DNA of 64,000 bases from Aquimarina aggregata (GCF_001632745.1 NZ_LQRT01000005.1:1-64000); one strand, 5' to 3'; positions 17,790 to 25,903 are shown, counted from the stretch's first letter. The notes: a model not told the origin generated them from the sequence alone. Program-made: numbers and translations.

Positions 17790-18332
17790 GTGGGTTTAGA
17801 CCAGCTTATAAAAAAATGCAAACAAAAAAATGCAAAAGCGCAAGAGCAACTGTATAGACTATACAGCAGTAAGTTGTTTTCTATCTGCTTAAAATATTCT
17901 AACGATCATGCCAGTGCAGAAGATAATTTGCAAGATGCTTTCATTACAATTTTTGATAAGATAATACAGTACAAAAACAAGGGGTCTTTTGAAGGTTGGA
18001 TAAAACGAGTAACTATAAATACAGCACTTCAGAAATATCGAAAACAAAAAGTTTTTGATATTATTAATGAAGAGCAATTAGAAGAAGTAGATGTAGAAAT
18101 AAATGACGAAGAAGTATCATTAGATTATCTTTTAGAGATTATTCAACAATTACCACATAGGTATAGGTTAGTTTTTAATCTATATGTATTAGACGGTTAT
18201 TCTCATAAAGAAATTGCCGAAATGTTGGATATTTCTGTTGGAACTTCTAAATCAAATCTCGCAAGAGCCAGAAATATCTTAAAAGTAAAAATAGAAGAAA
18301 CTAAAGAACCTTATGCTCGAGCAATCGACTAA
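17790..18332 (+). CDS. ECF-type RNA polymerase sigma factor
   Basis: A 180-residue extracytoplasmic-function sigma factor. Region 2 spans about 8-75 (DNLQDAFITIFDKI, GSFEGWIKRVTINTAL) and region 4 about 118-170 (LPHRYRLVFNLYVLDGYSHKEIAEMLDISVGTSKS shown here in part: GYSHKEIAEMLDIS helix-turn-helix). A GTG start at 17790 is used because it gives the usual sigma N-terminus and no ATG lies near. The next gene begins five bases after the stop and encodes a membrane protein with a cytoplasmic N-terminus, the likely anti-sigma partner. Confidence 0.9.
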   Translation: MGLDQLIKKCKQKNAKAQEQLYRLYSSKLFSICLKYSNDHASAEDNLQDAFITIFDKIIQYKNKGSFEGWIKRVTINTALQKYRKQKVFDIINEEQLEEVDVEINDEEVSLDYLLEIIQQLPHRYRLVFNLYVLDGYSHKEIAEMLDISVGTSKSNLARARNILKVKIEETKEPYARAID

Positions 18333-18337
18333 CAAAT

Positions 18338-19912
18338 ATGAATACTAAGAAAAATATAGATCGATTATTTCAGGAAAAATTCAAAGATTTTGAAGTTTCT
18401 CCTAGCGACGAGGTTTGGAAAAAAATCCAAGCTCGTCAAAATAAGCGTAAACGTAAAATCATTCCTGTTTTTTGGTATAAAACAGCTGGTGTAGCCGCGG
18501 TATTTGCAATTATTTTTACCGTAGGTTATGTCGCTCTATCTCCAACACCTAATGAGGTAATCGTATTACAAAATAACACTGTCCCAAAAGACATGTCTAG
18601 CCCTAACGATGTAACACCAACTACTAAAAACAATAACATTACAAGTACCACTATTGATACTGATAAAAATACTACTTCTGATCATGTAAGTGAAAACAAC
18701 AAGGAAACAATTTCTAATGAAAAAAAAGAAGACATATTTAATAAAAATCAGAAAACCATAGTAAAACACCCTAATAAAGCTCCCGTAGCACAGCAAAAAA
18801 CAAATGACAAGGGTAACTCAAACAAACCTAATATCATGCTCGCTCAAGGGGCTTCGAAAACTGCTAAAGAATCGAACAATTCAAAAGTTGACAACACTTT
18901 ACGCAAAGAAATAACTGATAATGTTGTATCCACAGAATCCAATCCTTCAAAAACCAAAAATGATAGTGAAGTTTTTCTAGCACCAAATAAAAAGGATGAT
19001 CTAAATACTAAAGCTCCAATTGCTAAACTTGAAAACATTACTAACTCAAATAATAGTATAACAAAAAAGCATGATTCGATTAATGAAGAAGAAACGAAAA
19101 TAGAATCTGCTAAGAAGTCTATATTTGATGTCATTTCTGATCAAAAAGAAGCTATTGCAGAAAAAGAGGAGAAAGAAGAGAAAACAAATATCAAAAAATG
19201 GAATATTTCTCCAAATGTTGCTCCAGTTTATTATAACGCCATTGGTAATGGATCTTCTATAGCCGCTGAATTTTCTGATAATGATCGTGGTGGAGAAGTA
19301 AACTTAAGCTATGGGATACAAGTATCATATGCCATAAATAATAAATTAAGTATTCGTTCGGGAGTTCATAAACTAGATCTTAGTTATAACACAAAAGATA
19401 TTGGGTTTTCGGCTTCTAGTTCGCGTGGTCAAAATCTTGAAAGTATAAATTATAACAATAACGCATCCTCTATTTTAGTATCTGATATTGGGAGAGGCAC
19501 AGGCACTAATGATTTTTCAGAAACTATAGGAAGTATTAACCAACAACAAAATGTTGGCTTACTTAATCAACGCATTGGTTATATCGAGGTTCCTGTTGAA
19601 ATGAAATACGCTCTGGTTGATACTAAATTTGGTGTACACATGATTGGTGGGTTAAGCACATTGTTTGTAAGAGATAATGAGATCTCTATAGAAGCTGGTA
19701 GTTTTGAATCCCCAATAGGAGAAGCTAATAATCTTAATGATATAAGTTTTAGTGGTAATATTGGTCTAGGACTAGACTATAAAATATCCAATCAACTTAA
19801 AATCAATCTTGAACCCATTTTTAAATATCAATTCAATGCTTTTAATGATAATGCCGATGGTTTTAAACCTTATTATTTTGGTATTTATACCGGTCTTGGT
19901 ATAAAATTTTAG
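18338..19912 (+). CDS. Anti-sigma-like N-terminus fused to an outer-membrane beta-barrel domain
   Basis: A 524-residue protein with an unusual layout. Residues 1-42 form a charged, probably cytoplasmic segment with no signal peptide; a single TM helix follows (about 49-68). Then comes a long Lys/Asn/Ser/Thr-rich low-complexity linker (about 70-285). The C-terminal 230 residues are an alternating beta pattern ending in aromatic-type strands ('FGIYTGLGIKF'), as in porin-like OmpW/PorT barrels. Such proteins follow ECF sigma genes in flavobacteria and may act as anti-sigma factors that span the whole envelope. It follows the sigma gene by five bases and ends at a terminator. Confidence 0.75.
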   Translation: MNTKKNIDRLFQEKFKDFEVSPSDEVWKKIQARQNKRKRKIIPVFWYKTAGVAAVFAIIFTVGYVALSPTPNEVIVLQNNTVPKDMSSPNDVTPTTKNNNITSTTIDTDKNTTSDHVSENNKETISNEKKEDIFNKNQKTIVKHPNKAPVAQQKTNDKGNSNKPNIMLAQGASKTAKESNNSKVDNTLRKEITDNVVSTESNPSKTKNDSEVFLAPNKKDDLNTKAPIAKLENITNSNNSITKKHDSINEEETKIESAKKSIFDVISDQKEAIAEKEEKEEKTNIKKWNISPNVAPVYYNAIGNGSSIAAEFSDNDRGGEVNLSYGIQVSYAINNKLSIRSGVHKLDLSYNTKDIGFSASSSRGQNLESINYNNNASSILVSDIGRGTGTNDFSETIGSINQQQNVGLLNQRIGYIEVPVEMKYALVDTKFGVHMIGGLSTLFVRDNEISIEAGSFESPIGEANNLNDISFSGNIGLGLDYKISNQLKINLEPIFKYQFNAFNDNADGFKPYYFGIYTGLGIKF

Positions 19913-19949
19913 TTGATTACGTAGTTATTGTATTATACAATACTAAATG

Positions 19950-19977
19950 AAGTCGCTCTACCCCCAAGAGCGACTTT
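19950..19977 (+). terminator. Terminator of the sigma/barrel unit
   Basis: AGTCGCTCT and AGAGCGACT separated by seven bases, followed by TTAATTTTAA. It lies 38 bases after the stop codon. Confidence 0.8.
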
Positions 19978-20012
19978 AATTTTAATGGATTTAAGATTAA
20001 CTCCTAAATTTT

Positions 20013-20522
20013 CTATATTATAGTTGTAATGAAATCAATCAAATCTTGTTTGACCTTTTCTGGTATTTCTGTATCTTCTATCCAGCAATGAACATCTCCC
20101 AGATAATTCATACCAAGATAATTTGCACTTTCTACAAACGGCATATTGAATCCTTTTTTTAGTTCTTGATCAGAACCACAACTTATCATTGCCGTTGCTT
20201 TTCCTCTTAAATCTCTTCCTATTTTTTTCTCCAATTGTAAACAATCTGTGATACGATCAAAGAAAACTTTCATAATCCCACTCATAGCATACCAATATAC
20301 AGGGGTTACAAAAATTATAATATCATAATTAGCTACTATTTCTCTTATTAAGGGTATAAAGTCATCATTTTGATTTTTAAATTCATAATCAAATTGACCT
20401 ATTTGTTTTGATTTAAGATCTACAATATCAAAGCCCGAATTGTCCTGAACAAAAGAACTTATTTGATAGGTATTTCCTTTACTTCTTGAACTTCCTTGCA
20501 CTATAACTCCTCTTATACTCAT
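20013..20522 (-). CDS. NAD(P)H-dependent FMN reductase / flavodoxin-like oxidoreductase
   Basis: A 169-residue flavodoxin-fold enzyme expected to reduce quinones or other acceptors with NAD(P)H and bound FMN. The phosphate-binding loop is GSSRSKGNTYQIS (9-21), and the flavin-contact segment TPVYWYAMSGIMKVFFDRITD (about 76-96, quoted here in full at 21 letters less its last residue: TPVYWYAMSGIMKVFFDRIT) is typical of the family. It has its own promoter at 20541-20571. An HxlR-type regulator fragment lies upstream on the same strand; HxlR proteins often control such reductases, so that fragment may be its lost regulator. Confidence 0.88.
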   Translation of the reverse strand: MSIRGVIVQGSSRSKGNTYQISSFVQDNSGFDIVDLKSKQIGQFDYEFKNQNDDFIPLIREIVANYDIIIFVTPVYWYAMSGIMKVFFDRITDCLQLEKKIGRDLRGKATAMISCGSDQELKKGFNMPFVESANYLGMNYLGDVHCWIEDTEIPEKVKQDLIDFITTII

Positions 20523-20540
20523 TTAATGTATGATTTCCTG

Positions 20541-20571
20541 CAAAGCTACTAAGTTCTTAATAAGCTATCAA
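20541..20571 (-). promoter_or_regulatory. Promoter of the flavin reductase gene
   Basis: On the minus strand TTG (20571-20569) and TAGCTTTG (20548-20541) are 20 bases apart, a full match to TTG-N17-23-TAnnTTTG. The ATG is 18 bases beyond the -7 element. Confidence 0.75.
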
Positions 20572-20676
20572 ATAAGGGATAAATTGTACTCTATTATAAT
20601 CTATCTCTAAATCTAGAAAGTGCAAAAAACTGAAGAAAGTTGAATACCTAAAATAGTAATTGAATATTCGGTCCTA

Positions 20677-20808
20677 TTAGATATTCTTTAACCTTAAGTT
20701 CTGTTTAAGAAGACCACTTAATATCGCTGGTTTCCATTTTCCTGAAATGCTATTTAGTGCTTTTTCAATAGCACAATCATTTTTTAAAGGTGTTTTTCGT
20801 TCATACAT
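20677..20808 (-). pseudogene. Truncated HxlR-family regulator remnant
   Basis: A 43-codon frame with an ATG start that matches the N-terminus of HxlR/YodB helix-turn-helix regulators: the characteristic early cysteine (KNDCAIEKAL), then ISGKWKPAILSGLL, then the beginning of the recognition-helix segment (LRLKNI). It ends at tandem stops (TAA TAG) where intact proteins continue for about 60-80 more residues. No winged-helix remainder could be seen in the next 150 bases in any frame I read. The DNA-binding domain is therefore incomplete, and the fragment is probably nonfunctional. Confidence 0.75.
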
Positions 20809-20845
20809 ACTCAGGTTATCTGGCTATAAAAGCTATATAAAATTT

Positions 20846-21592
20846 CTATTTGTTAAGATCTGTCTCTAATGCTTCTAAAATAATTGCTTTGGTCTTATCT
20901 TTTAGTTCCTTTTTATTTGCATGAGTCATTCCAATAGTAGGAATTTCGGCATGAACATATCCCCTCATAATCCCAGGGCTACCACTAAAAAAAGTATACG
21001 AAAAACGTTTTTTATTATCAAAGAAGGTAAGGGGTAAAATAGGTATTTGATGATCTATAGCTAATCTAAACGCTCCATCTTTAAAATCATCCAAAAGAAG
21101 CGATTCATCCTCAGGAACACCTCCTTCTGGAAAAATACAAATACTTGTTCCATTTTTAAGTCTAGCTTGTGCTCTATCAAAAACTTCTTTTCGGCTTCGT
21201 TGACTATTTCTATCGACTAAGATACAGGTACGTTTGTAAAAAAAACCAAAAATAGGAATCTTTGCTAATTCCTTTTTCCCTACAAATACAAAAGGATTCT
21301 TAACGCAATACAACATAAACATAATGTCCGTCATAGAAGTATGATTGGCAACGAACATATAGCTCTTTGTGCGATCTATTTTGGCTTCTTTAGTTACTTT
21401 TGGGTAAAATCCACTACCATACAAAACTATTTTTGCCCAAAAACGAGCGACTACAAAAAATTGTGGATACCACTGTTCCCTTGACGTAAAAACAAGTAGT
21501 ATAGGAAACATAATAATAATCGGAATCCCCATGAGTATATAAAACCAAATACGCCAAAAAAGGATTAATATGTTCTTAAGTATAGACATCAT
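20846..21592 (-). CDS. plsC: 1-acyl-sn-glycerol-3-phosphate acyltransferase
   Basis: A membrane acyltransferase of 248 residues that converts lysophosphatidic acid to phosphatidic acid in phospholipid synthesis. The HX4D catalytic motif NHTSMTD (near 84) and the acceptor motif FPEG (near 156) are both present. One or two hydrophobic helices fill the first 40 residues. The start is the ATG at 21592 (another ATG follows at once); a GTG four codons upstream is less likely. Divergent from trpS across about 70 bases. Confidence 0.9.
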   Translation of the reverse strand: MMSILKNILILFWRIWFYILMGIPIIIMFPILLVFTSREQWYPQFFVVARFWAKIVLYGSGFYPKVTKEAKIDRTKSYMFVANHTSMTDIMFMLYCVKNPFVFVGKKELAKIPIFGFFYKRTCILVDRNSQRSRKEVFDRAQARLKNGTSICIFPEGGVPEDESLLLDDFKDGAFRLAIDHQIPILPLTFFDNKKRFSYTFFSGSPGIMRGYVHAEIPTIGMTHANKKELKDKTKAIILEALETDLNK

Positions 21593-21611
21593 CCAAAAAT
21601 ACACAATTGCT

Positions 21612-21642
21612 TTGAGCTATGTAAACAAAAAAATTACCTTTG
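21612..21642 (+). promoter_or_regulatory. Promoter of trpS
   Basis: TTG (21612-21614) and TACCTTTG (21635-21642) are 20 bases apart, a full match to the Bacteroidota consensus, and 21 bases before the trpS ATG. Confidence 0.8.
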
Positions 21643-21663
21643 CCAGAGAAATTATAAAAAACC

Positions 21664-22632
21664 ATGTCTAGAATTTTAACCGGTGTACAGAGTACAGGAA
21701 CCCCACATTTAGGAAACCTACTGGGAGCTATTATCCCAGCTATTGAAATGGCAAATCAACCAAACAATGAATCCTTTTTGTTTATTGCCGATATGCATTC
21801 ATTAACCTTAATAAAAGATGCGAAAACATTACGACAAAATACCTACTCTACTGCTGCTACATGGTTAGCTTGTGGATTGGATATCGAAAAAACAGTTTTT
21901 TATAGACAAAGTGATATCCCGCAAGTAACAGAACTATCATGGTATCTTAATTGTTTTTTTCCGTATCAACGATTAACATTAGCGCATTCTTTTAAAGATA
22001 AATCAGATAGACTCGAGGATGTAAATGCAGGTCTATTTACATATCCCATGCTAATGGCAGCGGATATACTATTATATGATGCAGAAATAGTTCCGGTAGG
22101 TAAAGATCAATTACAACATCTTGAAATGACAAGAGATGTAGCATCCCGAATGCATAATCAAGTAGGGGAATTATTTGTACTGCCTGAAGCGCAAGTACAA
22201 AAAGAAACCATGTACGTACCTGGTACAGATGGCAGTAAAATGAGTAAATCAAAAGGAAATATTATTAATCTGTTCTTACCTGATAAAAAATTACGAAAAC
22301 AAATAATGGGGATACAGACAGATAGTACACCTCTAGAAGAACCCAAAAACCCTGATACATGTAATGCTTTTGCTTTATACAAATTAATTGCTACATCTGA
22401 ACAAGAAGCTGCAATGCGACAGAATTATCTGGGAGGTAACTATGGTTACGGGCACGCAAAACAAGCAATTTTTGAATTGCTGATCGAAAAATTTGCAACT
22501 GTACGCGAACGATATACCTACTATATGGAGAATCTAAATGAAGTAGATGAGGCTCTTGCTATTGGAGCAAAAAAAGCAACTGCCGTTGCTAATACTGTTC
22601 TTGAAAGAGTACGTGAGAAAGTAGGATATTAA
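21664..22632 (+). CDS. trpS: Tryptophanyl-tRNA synthetase
   Basis: A 322-residue class I aminoacyl-tRNA synthetase that charges tRNA-Trp. The HIGH-type signature is TPHLGN (13-18) after GVQSTG, and the KMSKS loop is at 192-196. 'FPYQRLTLAHSFKDK' and 'GLFTYPMLMAADILLYDA' are typical of bacterial TrpRS. Complete and of normal length. Confidence 0.98.
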   Translation: MSRILTGVQSTGTPHLGNLLGAIIPAIEMANQPNNESFLFIADMHSLTLIKDAKTLRQNTYSTAATWLACGLDIEKTVFYRQSDIPQVTELSWYLNCFFPYQRLTLAHSFKDKSDRLEDVNAGLFTYPMLMAADILLYDAEIVPVGKDQLQHLEMTRDVASRMHNQVGELFVLPEAQVQKETMYVPGTDGSKMSKSKGNIINLFLPDKKLRKQIMGIQTDSTPLEEPKNPDTCNAFALYKLIATSEQEAAMRQNYLGGNYGYGHAKQAIFELLIEKFATVRERYTYYMENLNEVDEALAIGAKKATAVANTVLERVREKVGY

Positions 22633-22975
22633 TCATAATATATTTATTGTTTGTAAATAAAAAGGATATCATTTTTAAACTACATAAATTCCTTATTTTT
22701 TGATCTGGTTTACCACCTTAAATACGACACTTTTTTTAAGGAAAATGGTCCTATTTGACGTTTTTCTCTAAAAAAACAAGGCAAAACACTCTCTAAAACT
22801 CCCTTTTTTGGGCAAAAATGAGGCCTTTTGGGGTTTTAAATAAAATTTGGCTAAACCCTTATGTTCACTAGCCTTATTTAACATTTATAGCTAAGTTTTT
22901 AGAAAAAATTAAAAAAAATTAACATTCTGTTTTCGGAAAAAAAACTCAGCATTAATAGGGGCTTCAAAGGATCAT

Positions 22976-22992
22976 AGGGGGAAAAACCCCCT
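22976..22992 (+). repeat. Tight G5/C5 hairpin
   Basis: AGGGGG and CCCCCT around a five-A loop. A stable small hairpin in otherwise AT-rich sequence about 85 bases before the next start codon. Confidence 0.6.
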
Positions 22993-23037
22993 GATTTAGT
23001 TAAGGTTTACCGTAATGAAGTTTAACATTTTATTTTT

Positions 23038-23060
23038 AGATTAACAACCATTGTTAATCT
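23038..23060. promoter_or_regulatory. Inverted repeat, operator candidate
   Basis: AGATTAACAA and TTGTTAATCT separated by three bases, 17 bases before the ATG at 23078. The size and position suit a dimeric repressor, or a hairpin that affects translation. Confidence 0.5.
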
Positions 23061-23077
23061 GTAATTTTTTAGACTAT

Positions 23078-23830
23078 ATGTTTACAACACCCACATTTAA
23101 TAAGTTCCGTAATTGTGAGTTTATCCAATATCTAAATGACATTAAACAAATTGTTAATCGAAGAGATCCAAGAGTTCTTAAAGTAGTACCTCAAGCATAT
23201 GTATTAAATGAGCAATTAACTGCTCTAGAAAATGTATATAAAAACCAATTAGGAAGTACCATAACTCAAGAACTTGAAGCATTAGATAAACGCAGAGATC
23301 TTGCAATTATCGGCATACGTGCAGTAGCAGAAGGAAACACAAATCACTTTGATCCTGCAAAACGTGCTGCAGGTGAAGAATTATTAAAAAGTATCGATAA
23401 ATACGGAAGTCCAATTTGTAGACAAAACTATCTAGCCGAGACAGTAACCATACAAAATCTTACAAATGACTGGCACTCTGTACTTATACTACAGGGAGCT
23501 CTAGCTATTTTAGGTCTTACAGACTGGGCAGGAGAACTTAAAGAAAGTAATGATGCTTTTAACAGAAAGTACTTAGAACGTAATGAAGAATACGTTGTTG
23601 ATAGCAAAGTAAATGTTACTGAATTAAGAGACAAAGCTAAAGAAAGTTTTATACTCCTAATTGATCACATTACTGCTCACGGAACATTAACCCTTTTAGA
23701 AAAGTATGCGGTTGTTGTAAAAGAAATTAATACGATCACCGAACAGTATAATACTATGGTAGCTAAAAGAGGATCTACCAAGATTAACTTAGTAGATATT
23801 AACGTAAAAGAAGAAGTTATACAGGAATAA
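23078..23830 (+). CDS. DUF6261-like family protein
   Basis: A 250-residue, mostly helical cytoplasmic protein that resembles by eye the Bacteroidota-specific DUF6261 group: 'LRN-EFIQ-L-DI' type start (FRNCEFIQYLNDI), 'ELEALDKRRDLAIIGIRAVAE', 'HFDPAKRAAGEELLKSIDKYG', and 'LGLTDWAGELKESNDAFNRKYLERNEE' in shorter segments. Function unknown. The ATG at 23078 is chosen; a TTG nine codons upstream sits inside the inverted repeat. The unusual leader and the XRE regulator downstream on the other strand suggest tight regulation. Confidence 0.75.
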   Translation: MFTTPTFNKFRNCEFIQYLNDIKQIVNRRDPRVLKVVPQAYVLNEQLTALENVYKNQLGSTITQELEALDKRRDLAIIGIRAVAEGNTNHFDPAKRAAGEELLKSIDKYGSPICRQNYLAETVTIQNLTNDWHSVLILQGALAILGLTDWAGELKESNDAFNRKYLERNEEYVVDSKVNVTELRDKAKESFILLIDHITAHGTLTLLEKYAVVVKEINTITEQYNTMVAKRGSTKINLVDINVKEEVIQE

Positions 23831-23988
23831 TACACTACCACAAAAGGATATTATATACACTAAAACGTAGTCTTTATCTATTTTGTTCTACCCTTCATTT
23901 TTTTATAAGAACAGCTATTTAAAGACATTAAAGCCTCTGCGAAAAAGCATTGGCTTTTATAGTTTTGGAGTAATTATGACTAAAGAAA

Positions 23989-24213
23989 TTACTTAAAGTC
24001 ATTAGTGAAAAAATCTTCTAAAGATATTTCGAAATATATGCAGATTTTGTGTAAGGTCGTAAAAGAAATATCCCTCTTTCCTTGCTCTATCCTCCCAAAA
24101 TGAATGCCTGTATCATTTAGGGCATCCTCTTGGGTAATGCCTTTTCGTTGCCTTAGCATTTTAACCCTATTTGCTAATTTACGTAGCAGTTCATTTTTAT
24201 CATTTTCTTTCAC
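23989..24213 (-). CDS. Small XRE-type helix-turn-helix regulator
   Basis: A 74-residue protein made almost entirely of one Cro/C1-type DNA-binding domain: RVKMLRQRKGITQEDALNDT followed by GIHFGRIEQGKRDISFTTL and an acidic end 'ISLEDFF'. The start is GTG at 24213; no ATG upstream is in frame. Convergent with the DUF6261-like gene and divergent from two tiny ORFs at 24294 and 24444, which it may regulate. Flavobacteria have many such regulators in accessory islands. Confidence 0.8.
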   Translation of the reverse strand: MKENDKNELLRKLANRVKMLRQRKGITQEDALNDTGIHFGRIEQGKRDISFTTLHKICIYFEISLEDFFTNDFK

Positions 24214-24293
24214 ATTCGAAAATTCAGGTTAAAAAAGGGAAATTTTAATTACCGTTCGGTCATTTATATTATATTTGTATGATATTGGCACAT

Positions 24294-24434
24294 ATGACAA
24301 AAAAAGAATTATATCAATATATGCTCGCCTACCAACAAGAGCATCAGTTTACCCTTAAAGGACAAAGTAATTTTATTGAGATCATAGAGAGTCTTAAAGT
24401 TGATTGTGCCAATAAAACTGATAAAAAGAAATAA
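24294..24434 (+). CDS. Tiny ORF 1 of a paralogous pair
   Basis: A 46-residue charged, helical peptide (start MTKKELYQYMLAYQQEH). It resembles the next ORF in its first 17 residues (MT-x-x-x-LY-x-x-x-x-x-Y-x-x-x-H) and has the same length, which supports both being real. A -7 type element TATATTTG lies at 24270-24277, 16 bases before the ATG. No family recognised. Confidence 0.5.
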   Translation: MTKKELYQYMLAYQQEHQFTLKGQSNFIEIIESLKVDCANKTDKKK

Positions 24435-24443
24435 GTTAAAACA

Positions 24444-24584
24444 ATGACCGAGGAGCAGCTATACGAACAACTAATGATTTACAAAAATAAACATGGTATT
24501 ACCGAAGAAGTACTGCAGCAATATCGATGGGCCCTTGATCATATTAAAAAACATAACACAATTAATAAACCCCAAAACAAATGA
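24444..24584 (+). CDS. Tiny ORF 2 of a paralogous pair
   Basis: A 46-residue helical peptide (start MTEEQLYEQLMIYKNKH), nine bases after ORF 1. The shared N-terminal pattern suggests an old tandem duplication. The C-terminal halves differ; this one is rich in Lys, His and Asn. A weak hairpin (ACCCCA/TGGGGT) overlaps the stop codon. Function unknown; a link to the divergent XRE regulator is inferred from position only. Confidence 0.5.
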   Translation: MTEEQLYEQLMIYKNKHGITEEVLQQYRWALDHIKKHNTINKPQNK

Positions 24585-24625
24585 GTTCTGGGGTCTATAT
24601 AACATTATTATTACATCACTGACTT

Positions 24626-25102
24626 TTAACTTATTCTAACGTATATAAACTTCAAGGTAATTTTATGCCCCGAATCACTATCATTATATGCCAAGGTAAC
24701 CTTTAGCTTTCCTTTTTCAATCGATACCTTAGACTCTATAGGAGTCACCACACTATTTTTATCATATAAAAAAGTAAAACCATTTCCTGATGTTTTCTTC
24801 CAATCGCCTGTGGTTTCTTCGGTATCTTTTGCACATTCTCCTGCTAAACTTGAACTTTCATAGTAACTTTTTTCTATAAACCTACCATTATTCAAAATTT
24901 CTAGAGTCGTTTGCTTATCACATTTCGACAATGGAAATTCTTTAAGAAGAGTACCTTCTCCTTCGTTATTATATTCATGTCTTAACTGCCACTTACCCGT
25001 AATACGCTCCTGACAAGCGCTAGCATAACTACTTCCGCATGAATACACCATTAAAATTAACACAACTAATCGTGCCGAATTAGTACGTAAAAATTTATCC
25101 AT
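24626..25102 (-). CDS. Lipocalin-like lipoprotein
   Basis: A 158-residue lipoprotein. From the ATG at 25102 a signal peptide runs to a lipobox-like VYSC near 24 (a second Cys follows near 32); the TTG five codons earlier is not needed. The mature part has the shape of the lipocalin-like family of Bacteroidota: 'ITGKWQLRHEYNNEG' at the start, 'TLEILNNGRFIE' and a GDW motif, then strands to the end. Ligand unknown. Single gene. Confidence 0.65.
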   Translation of the reverse strand: MDKFLRTNSARLVVLILMVYSCGSSYASACQERITGKWQLRHEYNNEGEGTLLKEFPLSKCDKQTTLEILNNGRFIEKSYYESSSLAGECAKDTEETTGDWKKTSGNGFTFLYDKNSVVTPIESKVSIEKGKLKVTLAYNDSDSGHKITLKFIYVRIS

Positions 25103-25466
25103 ATGTTGTATTTCCAATTACAAGTTCAAAATTACAGAAAAAACTTATAATTAACAAATTATTAACATCATATTTATGTATTTTATCGTGTATTATGGTT
25201 TTTTGTCGGTGTTATGGGCACTTATATCTATTAAAAATAGATCAGCACTCATCTTAAAACACTATAAAACATCTACTCTTTTAACAAAATAACCTCACTT
25301 ACCTTTACATTTTTACATTTTACCTGATTTTGTAATTTGGTATTATTTTTTGACTATTACTACAGTACCTATTTAAATAAACCTAGTAGTTTATTGAATT
25401 CTAGATAAATACGCCCCTCCTTTTTCTCTGTATATTCATGCTAAAAAACACAAAAAACCTATTTTT
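25103..25466. other. Gap upstream of the BlaI-like gene
   Basis: AT-rich with no coding frame of note. It holds the back-to-back control regions of the lipocalin-like gene (minus) and the BlaI-like gene (plus); the operator for the latter is at 25467-25502. Confidence 0.5.
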
Positions 25467-25502
25467 AAACTAAATCACTAGTTCAAACTAAAAATTTAGT
25501 TT
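25467..25502 (+). promoter_or_regulatory. Operator candidate of the BlaI/BlaR1-like pair
   Basis: AAACTAAA and TTTAGTTT with a two-base spacer form a dyad at 25485-25502. A further copy of AAACTAAA lies 18 bases upstream at 25467-25474. A -7-like TATATTCG (one mismatch) overlaps the right edge from 25502, so a bound repressor would block the promoter. It is 33 bases before the BlaI-like start, consistent with autorepression. Confidence 0.6.
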
Positions 25503-25534
25503 ATATTCGTTTCACGAAACATCACATTGTATAT

Positions 25535-25903
25535 ATGAAACAACTCACAAAAGCTGAAGAAGATATCATGAAAATCCTGTGGGATATTAATGAAGGTAGC
25601 GTTGTCGCTATATTAGAAAAGCTACCAGAGCCTAAACCGGCTTATAATACAGTTTCTACCATTGTTAGAATTCTAGAAGACAAAAAATTCGTAAAGTATA
25701 GAAAAGAAGGTCGTATTCATATTTATATACCAGAAGTTAAAAAGAACGATTACAGTAACCAGAGTATCACTAAACTAGTTGATGGGTATTTTCAAGGATC
25801 TTTTAAGAGCATGGTTTCATTTTTTATGAAGAAAAATGACATTAGTATTGAAGAGATGGAAACAGCTATGAGAGAAATTAATAAAGAAAAAAAGAAATTA
25901 TGA
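25535..25903 (+). CDS. BlaI/MecI-family transcriptional repressor
   Basis: A 122-residue winged-helix regulator. The N-terminus LTKAEEDIMKILWDINEG and the recognition region 'PAYNTVSTIVRILEDKKFV' are typical of BlaI/MecI/CopY. These repressors bind as dimers and are removed by a BlaR1-type membrane peptidase, which is encoded next with a four-base ATGA overlap. The target need not be a beta-lactamase; in Bacteroidota such pairs are common and mostly of unknown role. A dyad operator lies just upstream. Confidence 0.92.
   Translation: MKQLTKAEEDIMKILWDINEGSVVAILEKLPEPKPAYNTVSTIVRILEDKKFVKYRKEGRIHIYIPEVKKNDYSNQSITKLVDGYFQGSFKSMVSFFMKKNDISIEEMETAMREINKEKKKL

Larger units (their letters stand above)
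22633..23077. other. Long leader/gap upstream of the DUF6261-like gene
   Basis: No coding frame was found in 445 bases. The part from about 22720 has many short G-runs and C-runs and ends with two clear inverted repeats, listed separately. It could be a structured 5' leader or an operator region of the next gene. Confidence 0.5.

Noticed and set aside
24570..24590. Hairpin ACCCCA/TGGGGT at the stop of tiny ORF 2 as terminator
   Set aside because: Stem of six pairs, long loop and no T-run; noted only in the gene entry.
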